Assembly (NCBI GenBank): GCA_003550325.1 | Contig: QKWP01000242.1 | Coordinates: 39,231-103,230 of the forward strand | Direction: 5' to 3' | Length of the DNA stretch: 64,000 nt | DNA from: Gigaspora rosea | Taxonomy: Eukaryota; Glomeromycota; Glomeromycetes; Diversisporales; Gigasporaceae | Part shown: positions 1-11,254 of the stretch, piece by piece | Position numbering within the stretch: the stretch's first letter is position 1 | Layout of the letters: every line of letters starts with the position of its first letter | The notes under the pieces: model-generated | What the model was told of the DNA's origin: nothing | The model's database searches: none | Seen by the model: the letters and a program-made list of their open reading frames with translations, nothing else | Made by a program: the position numbers and the translations under genes

Positions 1-189
1 ATTTTTTTCAGTGTTTCAAAAAATATAAAACAGCTGTAAACCCGAATCCCCACACTGATATCGTCATTGTTTCTGCATGGTTGCACTAACGACTTTGTCT
101 GGCTCTAAAAAAGCTCTCGATTTTTTGAATAAATTATAACTTATTTCACAGCTTATTAAAAGCACATATTGAACTAATTTCTTTTATGG

Positions 190-510
190 ATAACTGATTA
201 TCCGGTTTTAGTTTTGGTACCTGGTTGATGAGAGTAACCCAATAGGTCACAGGCAAAGGTTTTTTAATCGGGTATCCGGGTCACCCGATTATATCCGGGT
301 GACCCGTTTTGGTTTCGGATACCCGGTTGGAGAAGGTGTTTGACCCGACGGGTCACGGGTAGCGATTTTCAAACCGGTTTGGAACCCTATACAGGAGTAT
401 CAAAAAAGTAAGTGCAGGAGTATCAAAAACGTAAGATTTGCGTCCCGGTATGTTCTCGTACTTTGGACCGACTCCCGACCCGACTCCCGACCCGACTTCC
501 GAACTAGGTG
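190..510. repeat. CGGGT-rich dispersed repeat
   Basis: A GC-rich island in AT-rich DNA, made of repeated CGGGTCACCCG-like words in both orientations, followed by a short tandem CGACTCCCGACC array near 470-505. A second patch with the same vocabulary lies at 9555-9660. No ORF is convincing. It looks like a dispersed non-coding repeat; the family is not recognised. Confidence 0.55.
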
Positions 511-1571
511 ATATCACCTAGGGTGAAAGTTAGCAACAGTCACTAAATAAAATATGCATTATGACATTATCATTATCCAACGTCGACACAGATAGATTGG
601 AAATTTTGATCTTTAAATAAATTAATAATTATAAGAACAAGAATCGTTTCTGAAACCAGAGGAGAATGCTATCAGCCTTTCTTGAGTTGAAACCAAGTCA
701 ATCACATATTATATTATATAAAGTGCGCATATGATTACAATAAGTAATTTTATTGATTCATTATGATTTATTAAATATATGTCTTGGAACATCTTTAGGT
801 TCAAATTAACCGTTTGATTTTGAATTCAAACAAATTGATTTTCGACTTTAGGAATTGAAAAACTAATTGTTATATTGTTTTTTGAAGATACTATCGTTAT
901 ACAAAATTAAATCGATTATTTTTTCATCAATCATATATAGATAATACCCATTTCCACATAATAAATTAAACGTTTACATTTATTTCTATTTGCAATAAAA
1001 ATTTCAGTTAATGGTGTACGTAGATCGCTTCATGAGTACGGTAGTTTTTTTTTTGAAGTTCGTTTATGTTAGGTAATATTAAAGGTCCTGCTTTTGCATC
1101 ATAAATGATAATTTTTTTTATTTTCGTTAATGGGCATTTTATTTATAAAAATTTTATCTTCGTTGATATGATCGCTTTTGATACAGTATACTGTAATCGC
1201 GTGAAATAATGTTCATCTAATGATTTGCATTCGGTCAAATTAATTATTAGTTCTTAAATGGTGTCACGAAATAACGCTTCAAGATGTTATTTGACGATGT
1301 TATTTCACGATAACATTACGTTGGTTTAATTATTTTGTAATCAGTTAACACAGGATTTTTTTATTCATAAGATATACACGCATACATATATGCTTAAAAA
1401 TTGGGACGAATTTAAAAAGTGAATGAATCACAAAATGTTGATCAGATTTTATTTTACATGAAGAAATGCATTTCATAGACTATTGGTAAAAATTATTGAA
1501 CAAAGATCACTGAATAAAAAAAAAAAAAAAAAGCCCGACGAACTAAGACCCGGCGAGAATAAATATCATTT
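511..1571. other. AT-rich intergenic DNA, no gene seen
   Basis: No ORF with recognisable protein features on either strand. A poly-A run lies near 1520-1532, just downstream of the CsbD-like gene, which reads toward it. Nothing else stands out. Confidence 0.5.
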
Positions 1572-1941
1572 TTAGATATTATTATTTTTACGTTCTCGTC
1601 CTTCAGCTTGCATTTGTTCACTTCCAATAGCGGAGCCAATAGTTTCTTTAGCACCACCAATGTAGGTATTTGCTTTATCTCTTAAAGAATCTTTTGTGGA
1701 ATTGTTGGTGGCTTGAGATTCGGCATTGCCTATTATTTATAATAGTAAATTTTTATTAATGATCATATAATATATCCAATTCTTCTTTTAAATGCAATTA
1801 TAATTAAAAGAAATTAAAACGCTTTGAATGCATACCTTGTTGTTTTCTGGCGGCACCTTCGGCTTGCATTTGTTGATTGCCTAATGCTTGGCCGGCGGTT
1901 TCTTTAGCTCCACCTTGATAGTATTTTCCAGTAGAAGACAT
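1572..1941 (-). CDS. CsbD-like small stress protein, two exons
   Basis: Exon 1 is 1836-1941 and exon 2 is 1572-1729, joined across a 106-bp intron (1730-1835) with donor GTATG and acceptor TAG. The exons total 264 nt and give 87 residues ending in TAA. The protein is hydrophilic, begins MSSTGKYYQGGAKETAGQAL and carries two copies of the CsbD-type signature: GGAKETAGQALGNQQMQAEG near residues 10-29 and GGAKETIGSAIGSEQMQAEG near 59-78. Bacterial CsbD proteins are general-stress proteins; fungal relatives are small proteins of unclear biochemical role, one described as a cruciform/mismatch DNA binder. The intron phase and the twin motif in both exons make the model secure. The exact function is not established. 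A TATA box lies 127 bp upstream. Confidence 0.88.
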
Positions 1942-2067
1942 GTTTATTTTATTGTATAAAGTTTTTTAAGATTTAAATTTGTGATTTGGTTGTTTTGATA
2001 GTTATAATTGAAGATTTAATGAATTGTTAAAATTTGATGGAGAATTTTGGAAGGCAGAAAAGGCCGA

Positions 2068-2075
2068 TATTTATA
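2068..2075 (-). promoter_or_regulatory. TATA box of the CsbD-like gene
   Basis: TATAAATA on the minus strand, about 127 bp upstream of the ATG at 1941, with no intervening ATG-initiated gene. Position and sequence fit a core promoter for the CsbD-like gene. Confidence 0.55.
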
Positions 2076-2394
2076 ACTTTTTTCAAAATGGTTTCAATTA
2101 GAACTTTAGAACTTAAAGGATACGATCAAAATGATATCATTTTGAAAAATTATTTTTCTTAAAGGCTGTCAATTGTATCATTAATACGTATTTAAAGAAT
2201 AACATTACGTATAGCCGGGCACATTACCAAAAATGGAAGATGGCTAAAATGAAATTTAGGTTGTGTTACCTTTTTGAGGCAATTAGGCTTTTATATATTT
2301 TATATATAGATATCAATAACGTAATTCATGCAATATGTAGATCATGTATTGAGTTTTAACAACGCCAGAGTCGCTAGCACCGCCGGCAGCATAT

Positions 2395-2640
2395 ATAATG
2401 ATGCCTGAACGAATGATGAAATAGTTTTGTCTAGTCGAATGACGATACCATTTCGTAGGCAACTTTGAATTGACGAATGACAAATTACGAAACTCTTGAC
2501 GAATGACGAACTCATGACGAATGATGAAGCTCATGACGAATGATGAAGCTCATGACGAATGACGAAACTCATGACGAATGAAGAAACTCATGACTAATGA
2601 CGAAATTCATGACGATTGACGAATGATAAATGGAAAAACG
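2395..2640. repeat. 19-bp satellite-like tandem array (GACGAATGACGAAACTCAT type)
   Basis: About eight imperfect units of a 19-bp word, TGACGAATGACGAAACTCA, between 2471 and 2625. They are preceded by unique-looking sequence (GAATGATGAAATAGTTTTGTC) that recurs at 41040. The stretch after the array (2750-2810) also resembles 41330-41390, so this is one end of a dispersed element whose other copy is at 41030-42475. Confidence 0.65.
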
Positions 2641-3482
2641 CATAAGAACCATGAATTTTATATGTAATATATAGCATTAGGCGTAATAAATATAAGGAAA
2701 AAAAATAAAAATGTGATTTCTTTTAGAAATTATGCGAAATTTAATTTTTTTCAGTATTATTCCGACGTTTCCCGATGATTTGCATTAATCATCCGATGTT
2801 TCCGATAGTTTATGAAGGAAATTACGGTAGCTAAAATCAATTCTTATATGGTCTTATTAATTTTTGTGGTGTTAACATTTGTGACTGTTGATGTTCACGT
2901 GACATATCATAACAAAATTTTGTTGCTATGTATAGCTGCCAAATTTATTTGAAGTTTGTTTATGTTTTAGATTAGGATTAGAAGTTAACTGGTATATAGT
3001 AAAAATCGCATAAGGAAACTTTTTTCTATGTTTTCAAAATAAACGGAATTTCTAATCACGTTTGATATTGGAGTCGATCATCACGTGAGCATCAAAATCG
3101 ATTTGATTCTGCTGAAGGTAATTCTGTAGCCCTGAATTCTGTTATCAATACAGCAATATGGCATAAGAATTAAGAAGGATGAAGCATCTAAATGCAAGTC
3201 AGTCCATTGTCAATTAATATATATTACCATATACTTTCACCCCCGAAAATAAGCACCCCTGGCTTTCATTATGGTAATTTTGGCCTGCATTATGATGATG
3301 GCCTGCATTACATGCATTTTTAAAAAATGTTACATTTTAAGTTATGTAAGTTACGATGTAAGGTATGTTATGTATACAGAAAATAAAAATTTCATCATTT
3401 GTTAACCTTTAAATTTGTTCTGGCCGGCATTAATATTAAAGTTGGTCTGCTTCACTATTATATATTTTGTAACTTAAATAAT
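2641..3482. other. Intergenic, remnant of satellite-bearing element
   Basis: No gene. The first 170 bp resemble the sequence following the 19-bp array at 41.2-41.4 kb. The remainder is AT-rich without recognisable features. Confidence 0.4.
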
Positions 3483-3722
3483 GCTGTTTGAAGTTGATTC
3501 TTTGGTTAACATCACTTTTCCAGGACTCTCGGGAGGGGGGAGGGGTAAAATGAAACGAACATATGAAACGAACATATAAAAATGAACAAAGATGGGCCAA
3601 TTTCATTGGTTGATATAAATCAGGTGACTTGTGAGAGTCATCCAGCGTTTTGATTGGCTGTTCGTTTTCGGGGGGAGGTGGGCTGGGGGGTGATGTTAAC
3701 CAAAAAATTAACTTCAAACGGC
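3483..3722. mobile_element. Small TIR element (MITE), about 240 bp
   Basis: The ends are inverted copies of each other: GCTGTTTGAAGTTGATTCTT on the left and, read on the other strand, GCCGTTTGAAGTTAATTTTT on the right, continuing into a shared TTGGTTAACATCAC. The interior has no transposase. The G-rich runs just inside each end are unusual for this AT-rich region. No clear target duplication, so the superfamily is open. Confidence 0.6.
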
Positions 3723-4182
3723 CTAAGGAGGTCATGCAACTTACATAAACATTTTTATAATATATAAACTTAAAAACAGTTCAAAGAAAAAAATTGTAAA
3801 TGAAAAGGCGTATACTGCAATTTATGACAATAATTACCAAGTCATCATTAACATCAACCCTCCTCATTTTATAACGAATCTTTATAATGTTTTGTAGTAA
3901 TATTTTAGATACAAAACAAAATAAATTTATATCGGTTAAACTGTTAAATAGATTTATCAAAAACGTAACTACTGCATATGATGACAATTCTACAAGTGTG
4001 AAATTCGGATAATCATAGAGGTTTATTTTCGTGTGCATTTGTAAACTGTCATGATGTAGAATTATTATAAAATTTTGTGAAGAATGCCAAATTTTTATAA
4101 TAGAGATAAAAGACTTATAAGAATATTACTTTTAACATTAAATGCAAAAGAGCAAACTTTATTAATTCCGTTTGAATTTAAT
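3723..4182. other. Intergenic, no gene seen
   Basis: AT-rich sequence with short ORFs lacking any family features. It ends where homology to the inverted duplication (4183 onward) begins. Confidence 0.4.
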
Positions 4183-4275
4183 CTTGGAACACGCATACAA
4201 TGCAAAAAAACTGAATAACTTCTATTTAAAATTGCGTAATCAAAATTTATCAAGATGCTAAATTCAATAATTTAA

Positions 4276-6499
4276 TACCCTATAAGAAAATTAACAGGGT
4301 TGGCGCAGGATAGGCACGGGTCTTTGTGGCATGGGCCAAGATCCGGATTTGTACGGTGTGAAGGGCTCTGTGCCAAGCCATTTTCTTTTATTTGTTTACT
4401 TTAGGGTTTTCCGTTTGTTTATATCGTTACGATAGTATTATTTCTCCTATTTCTAAGACATAGATAGTGGAATCGGCATAGCCGCAAATAGAATAAGCAT
4501 TGTGCCGCAGCGAGTTGCTATTTGAAGCATATGCTAGCTGCGCATGCACAGAGCCACAAGTTGGTTCCTGCCCGTGGCGTTTCGTTGCTAATATTTGTTT
4601 ATTACCTCTTTATGCTAAACAATGTGTAGAGCCGAGTATTTGTATCATTGATATTATGGTACTGGCACACATAACTTTATCCCTGGCATAAACGAAAAGC
4701 CCGGAAAGCCCGCGTCGCCCCAAGTACGCCTCGATGCGTAGGAATTCGCCTCTAATTTTCGTTTAGGGAAAAGAGTAGTCATTGTAAGTCAGAGACGAAT
4801 CTATAAAATTAATTAGAATTAGTAAATGTAATCTAAATTTAATGTATTTATTAAGAGGGAAAAAGTATATAATACCCTCCTTTTCGCTTCAATAAAGAAA
4901 GAGTTCGAATTCGAGTAACGTTGTAGAGTGATAACCTTCGAAAACAGAGTAGAAGTGTTAGCTCTAGCAGTTATCCCGAATTAATAAACTGTTATTATTT
5001 ATAAACCCGAAATCGTATCGGATTAATCCCGTGATCACGTGATACCGTTAAGTCACTTAACGATCGTTTCCTACTTCGCTACAGCAAAACCTAAAGAGCC
5101 TCGAGACCCGGACCAAATTAATCACGCCTCTTTCTGCCTGCTAATTCGAGGATCTAGAGTCTTGCACGCCTGTAGTACATTTTTTTTGGATAGATAGTGG
5201 TGTTGTTAGTTGTATTTAGTGTTACGGGGAGAAAACGACGTTTCTTAATTTTACGATGCGAAAGATGATAAAATGGCAGCTCGCCAGAGGCGTGACTTGG
5301 TGATTTAACACGATTTTATTATAAACAAAAATGGGTACGGGAAAATATGACTTATATAATTATATATAAAGTTCAGATATAAGATAATCCGAAGATTACT
5401 TCCTAGAAGAAGAGCCAAAACGACCTCCTTTTATACTTTACAATCATTGTGGGAATATCTAATCTAACACTATAGAACGTTATGGAAACTACGAGACTAA
5501 AATAATAAAATACTCTATCTACGATGCTATCATAATAGACGTATTATACTATAGATTCTAAATCATTCCATCAAAAGATAAAATATCATACGATATCTTA
5601 TCTTCGAAGTAATCATATTATCGTATAATAAGTTGAAGGGTTTTCTAAAATATCTCGCCGTAAGCCGAGCGCCGTTCAATGAAAGCATGCATGATCGATT
5701 ATGCATGATAAATTATAACCCGGATCGATTGTGAAGGGCAAAAGTGGAGGTTTTAGTTCTCGTGTGCGGGGGAATGCCGATATGCATTGTCGATCATAAT
5801 TGTAATCTATGCATTGTAATGATGCATGATTAATTGTCATATGAAATGTGACGCAGTAAACGGATTAATGATCATCCGTTATTTGAAATGTCACGTTTAC
5901 CCCGTGACATTAGTTAGAGACCAGATAGCCGCTCCTGTCACAACGGATATGGTCACGGATTCCGTGGACCGTATGGGACCGTATAAGTTACCGTGCCAAT
6001 TGGACCGCTAATGGCTCGGGTTTTGCAGCAGTTTACTAGTCGAATCGACACGGCGGGTAATGAACGTAAATTCACGTGCCACCGCGATAACGACGTGGAT
6101 TAATTATTAAACATAAATTTACATAAGTAATCAATAAAAGATGAACAGGCTAACTGCATATGAAGTAAAATTTGTAAGAAATTTTTTTATTAAGACACAC
6201 AGGGAAGCTCCATCAGTGAAATCGTAAGATATTGCTATTTTTTTAAAAAAATCATTTACAGATTCCTCGCTCTCCACGAAACGAGCCAACACGTAACACG
6301 AACCAACACGTGTGTGACGTACACATACATGTCATCTGAATGCTCCATTTCATATGACGATATTACGTGCCACCCTTTGCCGTAATGTCCGTGCCATTTT
6401 TTCATAAAACATTACTGTGCGTGCCACATGATCCGTGCCATTTCGAGCATTCCCGGTGCCAACCCGTACCACAACTCGGACCACTTTTCATATAGGGAT
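4276..6499 (-). mobile_element. TA-target DNA transposon with GGCACG motifs, copy 1, carrying a nested solo LTR
   Basis: The left end reads TA then CCCTATAAGAAAA; the right end, on the other strand, reads TA then TCCCTATATGAAAAGTGG. Both match the ends of the element at 20682-21399. The right third (about 6000-6500) is homologous to that element in inverted orientation, with many GTGCCA/GGCACG words. The duplicated block at 30.3 kb has the uninterrupted site with a single TA, so the insertion and its TA duplication are directly visible. No transposase ORF remains. TA target choice and TIRs suggest the Tc1/mariner group. Confidence 0.75.
4357..5222 (+). mobile_element. Solo LTR, family A/B/C, inside the TA-target transposon
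   Basis: An 866-bp unit also present at 11255 and 14822. It has LTR-like signals in the right order: TATATAATACCC followed closely by AATAAAG near 4865-4895. It is flanked by a perfect 5-bp direct repeat TACGG (4352-4356 and 5223-5227), which supports these ends, although the 3' end is not the usual CA. It keeps many more CpG sites than the other two copies, which suggests it is the youngest. Confidence 0.65.
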
Positions 6500-6768
6500 A
6501 GTTTAATACAAAATACAAAAAATTGAAGTGAAATGACAATATTTAACCATCAGGCAAAAAATCACAGTCAAACTTCAGTTATATCTCAACCAAATTTATA
6601 TTACCCATTATTTAGCCGAATAAAATTATCTATTTGTAAATTTTAGCTTAGTTATATCTCTACCTAAGTTATCTGCTAAAACTCTTTAGACAAAAGGGTG
6701 ATATAACTGAGGTTTACTATATTACATAAACAGACTGCACAACTATCTATAATGTTCTATAGTGAAGC

Positions 6769-8020
6769 CTATTCATCGACAGTATCTGGTATTTCTAACT
6801 CATAAATTTCACTATCTATAAAAAGAATTATTAATAATGCTATGATATAAAATAATAGAATTTTTTTTTTTTAAAAAAATATATATATATATATATATAA
6901 TTACCTTGACATTTATTAGACGAAATAAAACACTTTTATAATTTGAATCAATAAATTCATGTATATAATCATTTTTTACACCCAGTAATTTTTTATCAGA
7001 ATCAGATAACTCAGATAAAATAATTTCATTATTCTCCCATTCTGCAAAAATATCACATATTTTAGCTGCTGTTGGTCGTTCATTTGGTTCTAGATTCCAA
7101 CATTTCTTCATTAAATCTGCATAGCACTTTGCTGTATCGTCATAAATATGTGACCGTAAACCGTTACATACTTGTATTTGAAATTGTAATTTTGACTGTA
7201 ATTTTGATTTTTGCTCATAAGATACGGGTTTACTGTATAAAATTTCCCACATGATTATACCAAATGAATAAATATTAGATGCTTTAGTATATGAATGTTT
7301 ATTCAAAACCTCGGGAGCAATATAAGGTAAAATTCCACAAATTTTATCAGATTTTGATTTTAATGCAATATTAGCTGTTATCGAAAGGCCCAAATCTGCA
7401 ATATATGCGCTTTTAAAACTATTTTGTAGTATATTTCCGCTATGTAAATCACAATGAATAAGATCATGAGAATGAATTATATGAAGATCTGATGCAATAC
7501 ATTGTAGCAGGTTTAATTTGTCCTTCCAATCCATTTGTGCTACAGTAAGTAGATTATTGCGCAAACAACCTTTCGAAGCATAATCTAAAACAAGAATATA
7601 ATCTTTAGAAGTTATGTCTTTTGATATACCGAAACATTTTAAAAATGTTGGATCTTTAAGACTAATATCACAAAATGCTTTTAACTTATTATTTAAATAA
7701 AATATAATACGTTCAAATTATTATCATAAAAGATAAACCACGAATAAATTAATAATAAAAATATTTAAATATTACCTCTCTTATAAATTCTTCATGATGA
7801 CGATTTGATTTATGAAGTAATTTAAGCGCAACAGATCTGGTCAGGTTTTGACTTTTATCAAACCAGCTAGCATAAAATACAGTTGCAAATCCACCTCTAC
7901 CTATTTCTTTAATATCTTTAAATTCGTCATAAGAAATCCAAGATAATTGATATTTATCTTTCGTTAATGCTTTCTTCAAATCATCTTCAATTTCTGAATT
8001 ATGTATCCACTCATTTGTAG
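6769..8020 (-). CDS. Tyrosine-kinase-like protein kinase, three exons (copy 1)
   Basis: Exons 7776-8020, 6905-7684 and 6769-6815 are joined by short GT-AG introns (91 and 89 bp). The kinase domain is continuous through the first two. It has the glycine loop GRGGFATV, VALK lysine, an alpha-C helix HHEEFIRE, catalytic loop IHCDLHSGNIL, IADLG in place of DFG, and IAPEVL, followed by a typical C-lobe (SDIYSFG-like, ERPTA). The HRD arginine is cysteine here, whereas copy 2 keeps HRD. The expected C-terminal tail EIYELEIPDT lies in the last exon, but a 1-nt difference from copy 2 near the end of the middle exon shifts the frame before it. Expanded kinases of this type are common in Rhizophagus. The gene probably continues from the Sel1 exon upstream, but the splice phases do not join cleanly, so fusion is unproven. 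Confidence 0.75.
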
Positions 8021-8452
8021 CTATTAATTAGTTATAAAATTTTGTCAATATATAAATTAATAGCAATATCTTTTATAAAACTAATGATGATATAGTACTT
8101 AATGTTAAATCCTTTTTCCTAATCGACATTTTAAATGTATGAAGTTAATAAGTACATATTATATATATTGATATATAGTATAATGAATAAGTATTATAAT
8201 GCTTTGCTCTTAAGACGTGCACGACCCCAGAACTACAAATCAAATGCCTAAAGATCAGGTGTAACCAAACTTTTTTCTTAAAAATCGACTATAACATGGA
8301 ATTTCTTTAATGAAATCACATTAAAAAACTTATTACAACCTTATTCTAATTCTACCCTGACTCTTACCTGTAATATTTTTGATTTCAATTAACCTGATCT
8401 TATAATTGGATTGTAATACGTCATAATAACTAACTTAATTTAAACTCAAAAT

Positions 8453-9447
8453 TTACCTTTGATACCAGTATTTGGCTTTATTCAGATCTCTTCTTATTCC
8501 GATTCCATTTCGATAACATTCTGCGACTGACGACATTCCGCTAGCATTCCCCAACTCTGCAGATTTTGAATAATAAACGAAAGCCTTATGTTCATCTTTT
8601 TCAACTCCAATTCCATGACGATAGCAAGATCCAACATTAAATGTCCCATCAGTGTCACCCATCTCTGCAGATTTTTGATAATAAATGAATGCCTTATGTT
8701 CATCCTTTTCAACTCCAATTCCATAAAAATAACAATATCCAACAAAATATGTTCCACTAGCGTCACCCATCTCTGCAGATTTTTGATAATAAATGAATGC
8801 CTTATGTTCATCCTTTTCAACACCAATTCCATGATGATAACAATATCCAACATTAAATGTTCCATTAGCGTTACCCATCTCTGCAGATTTTTGATAATAA
8901 ATGAAAGCCTTATGTTCATCCTTTTCAACTCCAATACCGTAATCATAGCAATATCCAACTTTAAATGTTCCATCAGCGTCACCCATCTCTGCAGATTTTT
9001 GATAATAAATGAAAGCCTTATGTTCATCCTTTTCAACTCCAATTCCATGACTATAACAATTTCCAACTTTAAACGTTGCATTAGCATTTCCCATCTCTGC
9101 AGATTTTTGATAATAAATGAAAGCCTTATGTTCATCCTTTTCAACCCATTTGCCGTAATAATAACAACTTGCAAGAACGATTTGAATTATAGGATTGACT
9201 TGATCATTTAAGCAAAAGTTGATAATATTGACTGGATTTTGTTCTTTGTTTACTAGAAATTGTTCTAATGTTTCAAGAATTGAATAATCGTTTTTGCCTT
9301 TTAATCATACATATTACACATTTCTTCAATAATTTCATTGACAAAATCATTTGACTTGTCATTTTCTAAATGCAGCTGGGTAACATTGTGGGCTAGTTGA
9401 ATAATATCTGATGAACTGTCAATTTGTTCTTGCTGGTTTTCGAACAT
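8453..9447 (-). pseudogene. Sel1-repeat protein, probably damaged (copy 1)
   Basis: A 213-residue frame holds about seven Sel1-like repeats of 36 residues (consensus GIGVEKDEHKAFIYYQKSAE), encoded by nearly identical 108-bp DNA units. Sel1 repeats form alpha-helical solenoids that act as protein-binding scaffolds. Upstream in the same orientation (9302-9447) lies the expected N-terminal region (MFENQQEQID...), but compared with copy 2 a 10-bp deletion puts it out of frame with the repeats and makes an early stop. The ATG used in copy 2 (at 27698) is also lost here. The 3' end reads KAKYWYQR followed by a GTAAAT donor-like site. It could be a pseudogene or a gene restarting at an internal ATG. 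Confidence 0.7.
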
Positions 9448-9554
9448 ATTATTATAAATTGACTTCTTGTCTCAAGAGAGATAAATGTGATTACATATGA
9501 AATCATCAAATTTATTGAAAAGATACATATGTATAACGTTACATATAGAGCTAT

Positions 9555-9660
9555 GACCCGGGCCAGGTTGACCCGACGGGTCAGCATTCTGACGGGTCAC
9601 GGGTCAAATTTTTATCTAACTCGGGTCAATCGGGTCAATACAAAATTGGCTGCCAAACCT
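9555..9660. repeat. CGGGTCA dispersed repeat, second patch
   Basis: Repeated GACCCG/CGGGTCA words (ATGACCCGGGCC, GACGGGTCACGGGTCAA) as at 190-385. It starts exactly where homology of the duplicated Sel1/kinase block ends. Confidence 0.55.
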
Positions 9661-9851
9661 AAATTAATTGGCCCGGAACCAATAAAATTTCAGGATGTTG
9701 TATAACAAGACACTAACAAAATATGCTTACCAACTTTATTGTTAAATAAAGAATTGGCGTTCAAATCATTCCTCTTAATTAGATTTAACGTTAAAGGTTG
9801 CATAAATTTTATGCAAGGGTAGTTACACAAATGTTAACTTTCGATTTCTAT

Positions 9852-10730
9852 TGTGAGCCGCAGAAATGTACCCCGGAAGCACGTGGTGATCGAGGTGGCG
9901 TAGTACCGATTTAACAGTTGCGATGTTAGATGCGGAAACGGATCGGTCGGAAACACGTGACGTCGATTTTTCGGAGCCCCCATGAAGGTACCGTAATCAC
10001 CAACTGATCACCAGTTAAAACCCGGTTCTTGCGCACGGTGTGAGGGTGCGGGGCGTACCCTCCTTATAAATATATCAACTTTACACCACCAATACTAACT
10101 AAAACTACTCTAAATCAACCCTAATAATGGTGAAAGGCAACGATTGAGGTGTGGACTGACTTGGTCCGAGTAATTAGGATCGAAATAGAGCTCTAGATTA
10201 TGTCACGAGGATCTGATACGAGGTCACGGGATTTTGGTGATTTTAGACGATATCACGTATCGGTAGGTTTATCGGTTTAAAATAATATCAGTTTATTTAA
10301 TCATATGGGGGGAATTTCTAACAATAACACTTCTACTCTTATTTCGAAGGTTACTATTGAACTCTATCTATAACGAACTTCGCACTATGAACTTCTTGTC
10401 GAGTCTCTTACATCGAACATGTCTTTTGTGAAGACCAAAAAGACAACGTATTTATTTTTCATATTACTGCGTCCCATCGCTAATGCTATTAACCTTCCCA
10501 GGTTTCAACAGGGTTTCTAGACTCGATATATCAAATATATTTGATATATTTGATATTTTTGATATATTAAATATAATTGATATATTTGATATATCTGATA
10601 TATTTGAGATATTTGATATATTTAATATTGTTACTATCTCAGATTGTCGAATCGAGTCAGGAACAGGTAGTTCGCCTATTACAGTACTATACTAAGATTT
10701 TACAGTACGATTTTTGGGGGTATTACATAA
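9852..10730. other. GC-rich LTR-like region, uncertain
   Basis: Starts TGTGAGCCGC and contains a TATAAATATATC motif near 10067 in a comparatively GC-rich setting; one possible end is TTACATAACA near 10730. No second copy in this window and no clear target duplication, so a solo-LTR reading is only a suggestion. Confidence 0.25.
10523..10625. repeat. TTTGATATA minisatellite
   Basis: About ten imperfect copies of a 9-10-bp word TTTGATATA. It opens artificial ORFs rich in Ile, Phe and Asp; these are not genes. Confidence 0.75.
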
Positions 10731-10816
10731 CATTACTAAATATACATATTGGGCTTACAATAGACAACTAAGAACGATAATTGATATAGAGTAACAACAT
10801 AAAAAGAAAATCGGGG

Positions 10817-11140
10817 TCAATTCACAGTCTCACAATGGCCCATCGATTGAATGAAATTGACTAAATCGGGAAAGACATTAAATGCAAGATCGAAGAAGCT
10901 TTGAAATAGCGTGATTCTGACCTTTGGCAAGAAAAATTGTGGGATAGAGGATAAAAGTTTATGAATCCCATTAGAAGTAGAATAGTATAAAAAGAACATG
11001 TAGTTCACTATTCCGCTATATTGGTTTTGATTGTATTGGTTTTTGATTGTATGAGTTTTGATTTTTAATTAGATCTTGTTTTGAAAATAAAGAGAAACTG
11101 ATCTTGGTTTCTGTGCCCCTTGTTTATAAAAATAAACTTG
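10817..11140 (+). mobile_element. LTR-like fragment, unrelated to families A/B/C
   Basis: AGTATAAAAAGAAC (near 10987) is followed about 100 bp later by AAATAAAGAG, the spacing of a TATA box and poly-A signal in an LTR. No repeat partner in this window. Old fragment, weakly supported. Confidence 0.25.
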
Positions 11141-11254
11141 TCTCATGGACTCACCTTATACCCAATACGCCTTAGCCTTGCCAAATTGTACTGCCTCTCA
11201 CCTTGGGTATATTGTAAGGTGTTTCTTTGGTCTTGGTGGTTGGTGGTTATCTGT

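Larger units (their letters stand above)
4183..9550 (-). repeat. Inverted segmental duplication, copy 1
   Basis: This block matches 27616-30408 in inverted orientation. The match covers about 85 bp upstream of the Sel1 gene, all exons and introns of the Sel1/kinase locus, and the 3' flank. It is interrupted by a transposon (4276-6499) absent from copy 2. The remaining length difference is explained mainly by three extra 108-bp Sel1 units in this copy. Confidence 0.85.

Noticed and set aside
2471-2625. Short repeats resembling a CRISPR array
   Set aside because: Head-to-tail 19-bp satellite units without unique spacers.
8490-9170. Regularly spaced repeats resembling a CRISPR array
   Set aside because: The units are contiguous coding repeats with no spacers, and the genome is eukaryotic.
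8494-9211. Two further long ORFs of over 200 residues on both strands over the Sel1 region
   Set aside because: They are shadow frames kept open by the near-identical 108-bp repeats; only the Sel1 frame has protein-family features.
10483-10771. Ile/Asp/Phe-rich ORFs
   Set aside because: Produced by the TTTGATATA minisatellite.
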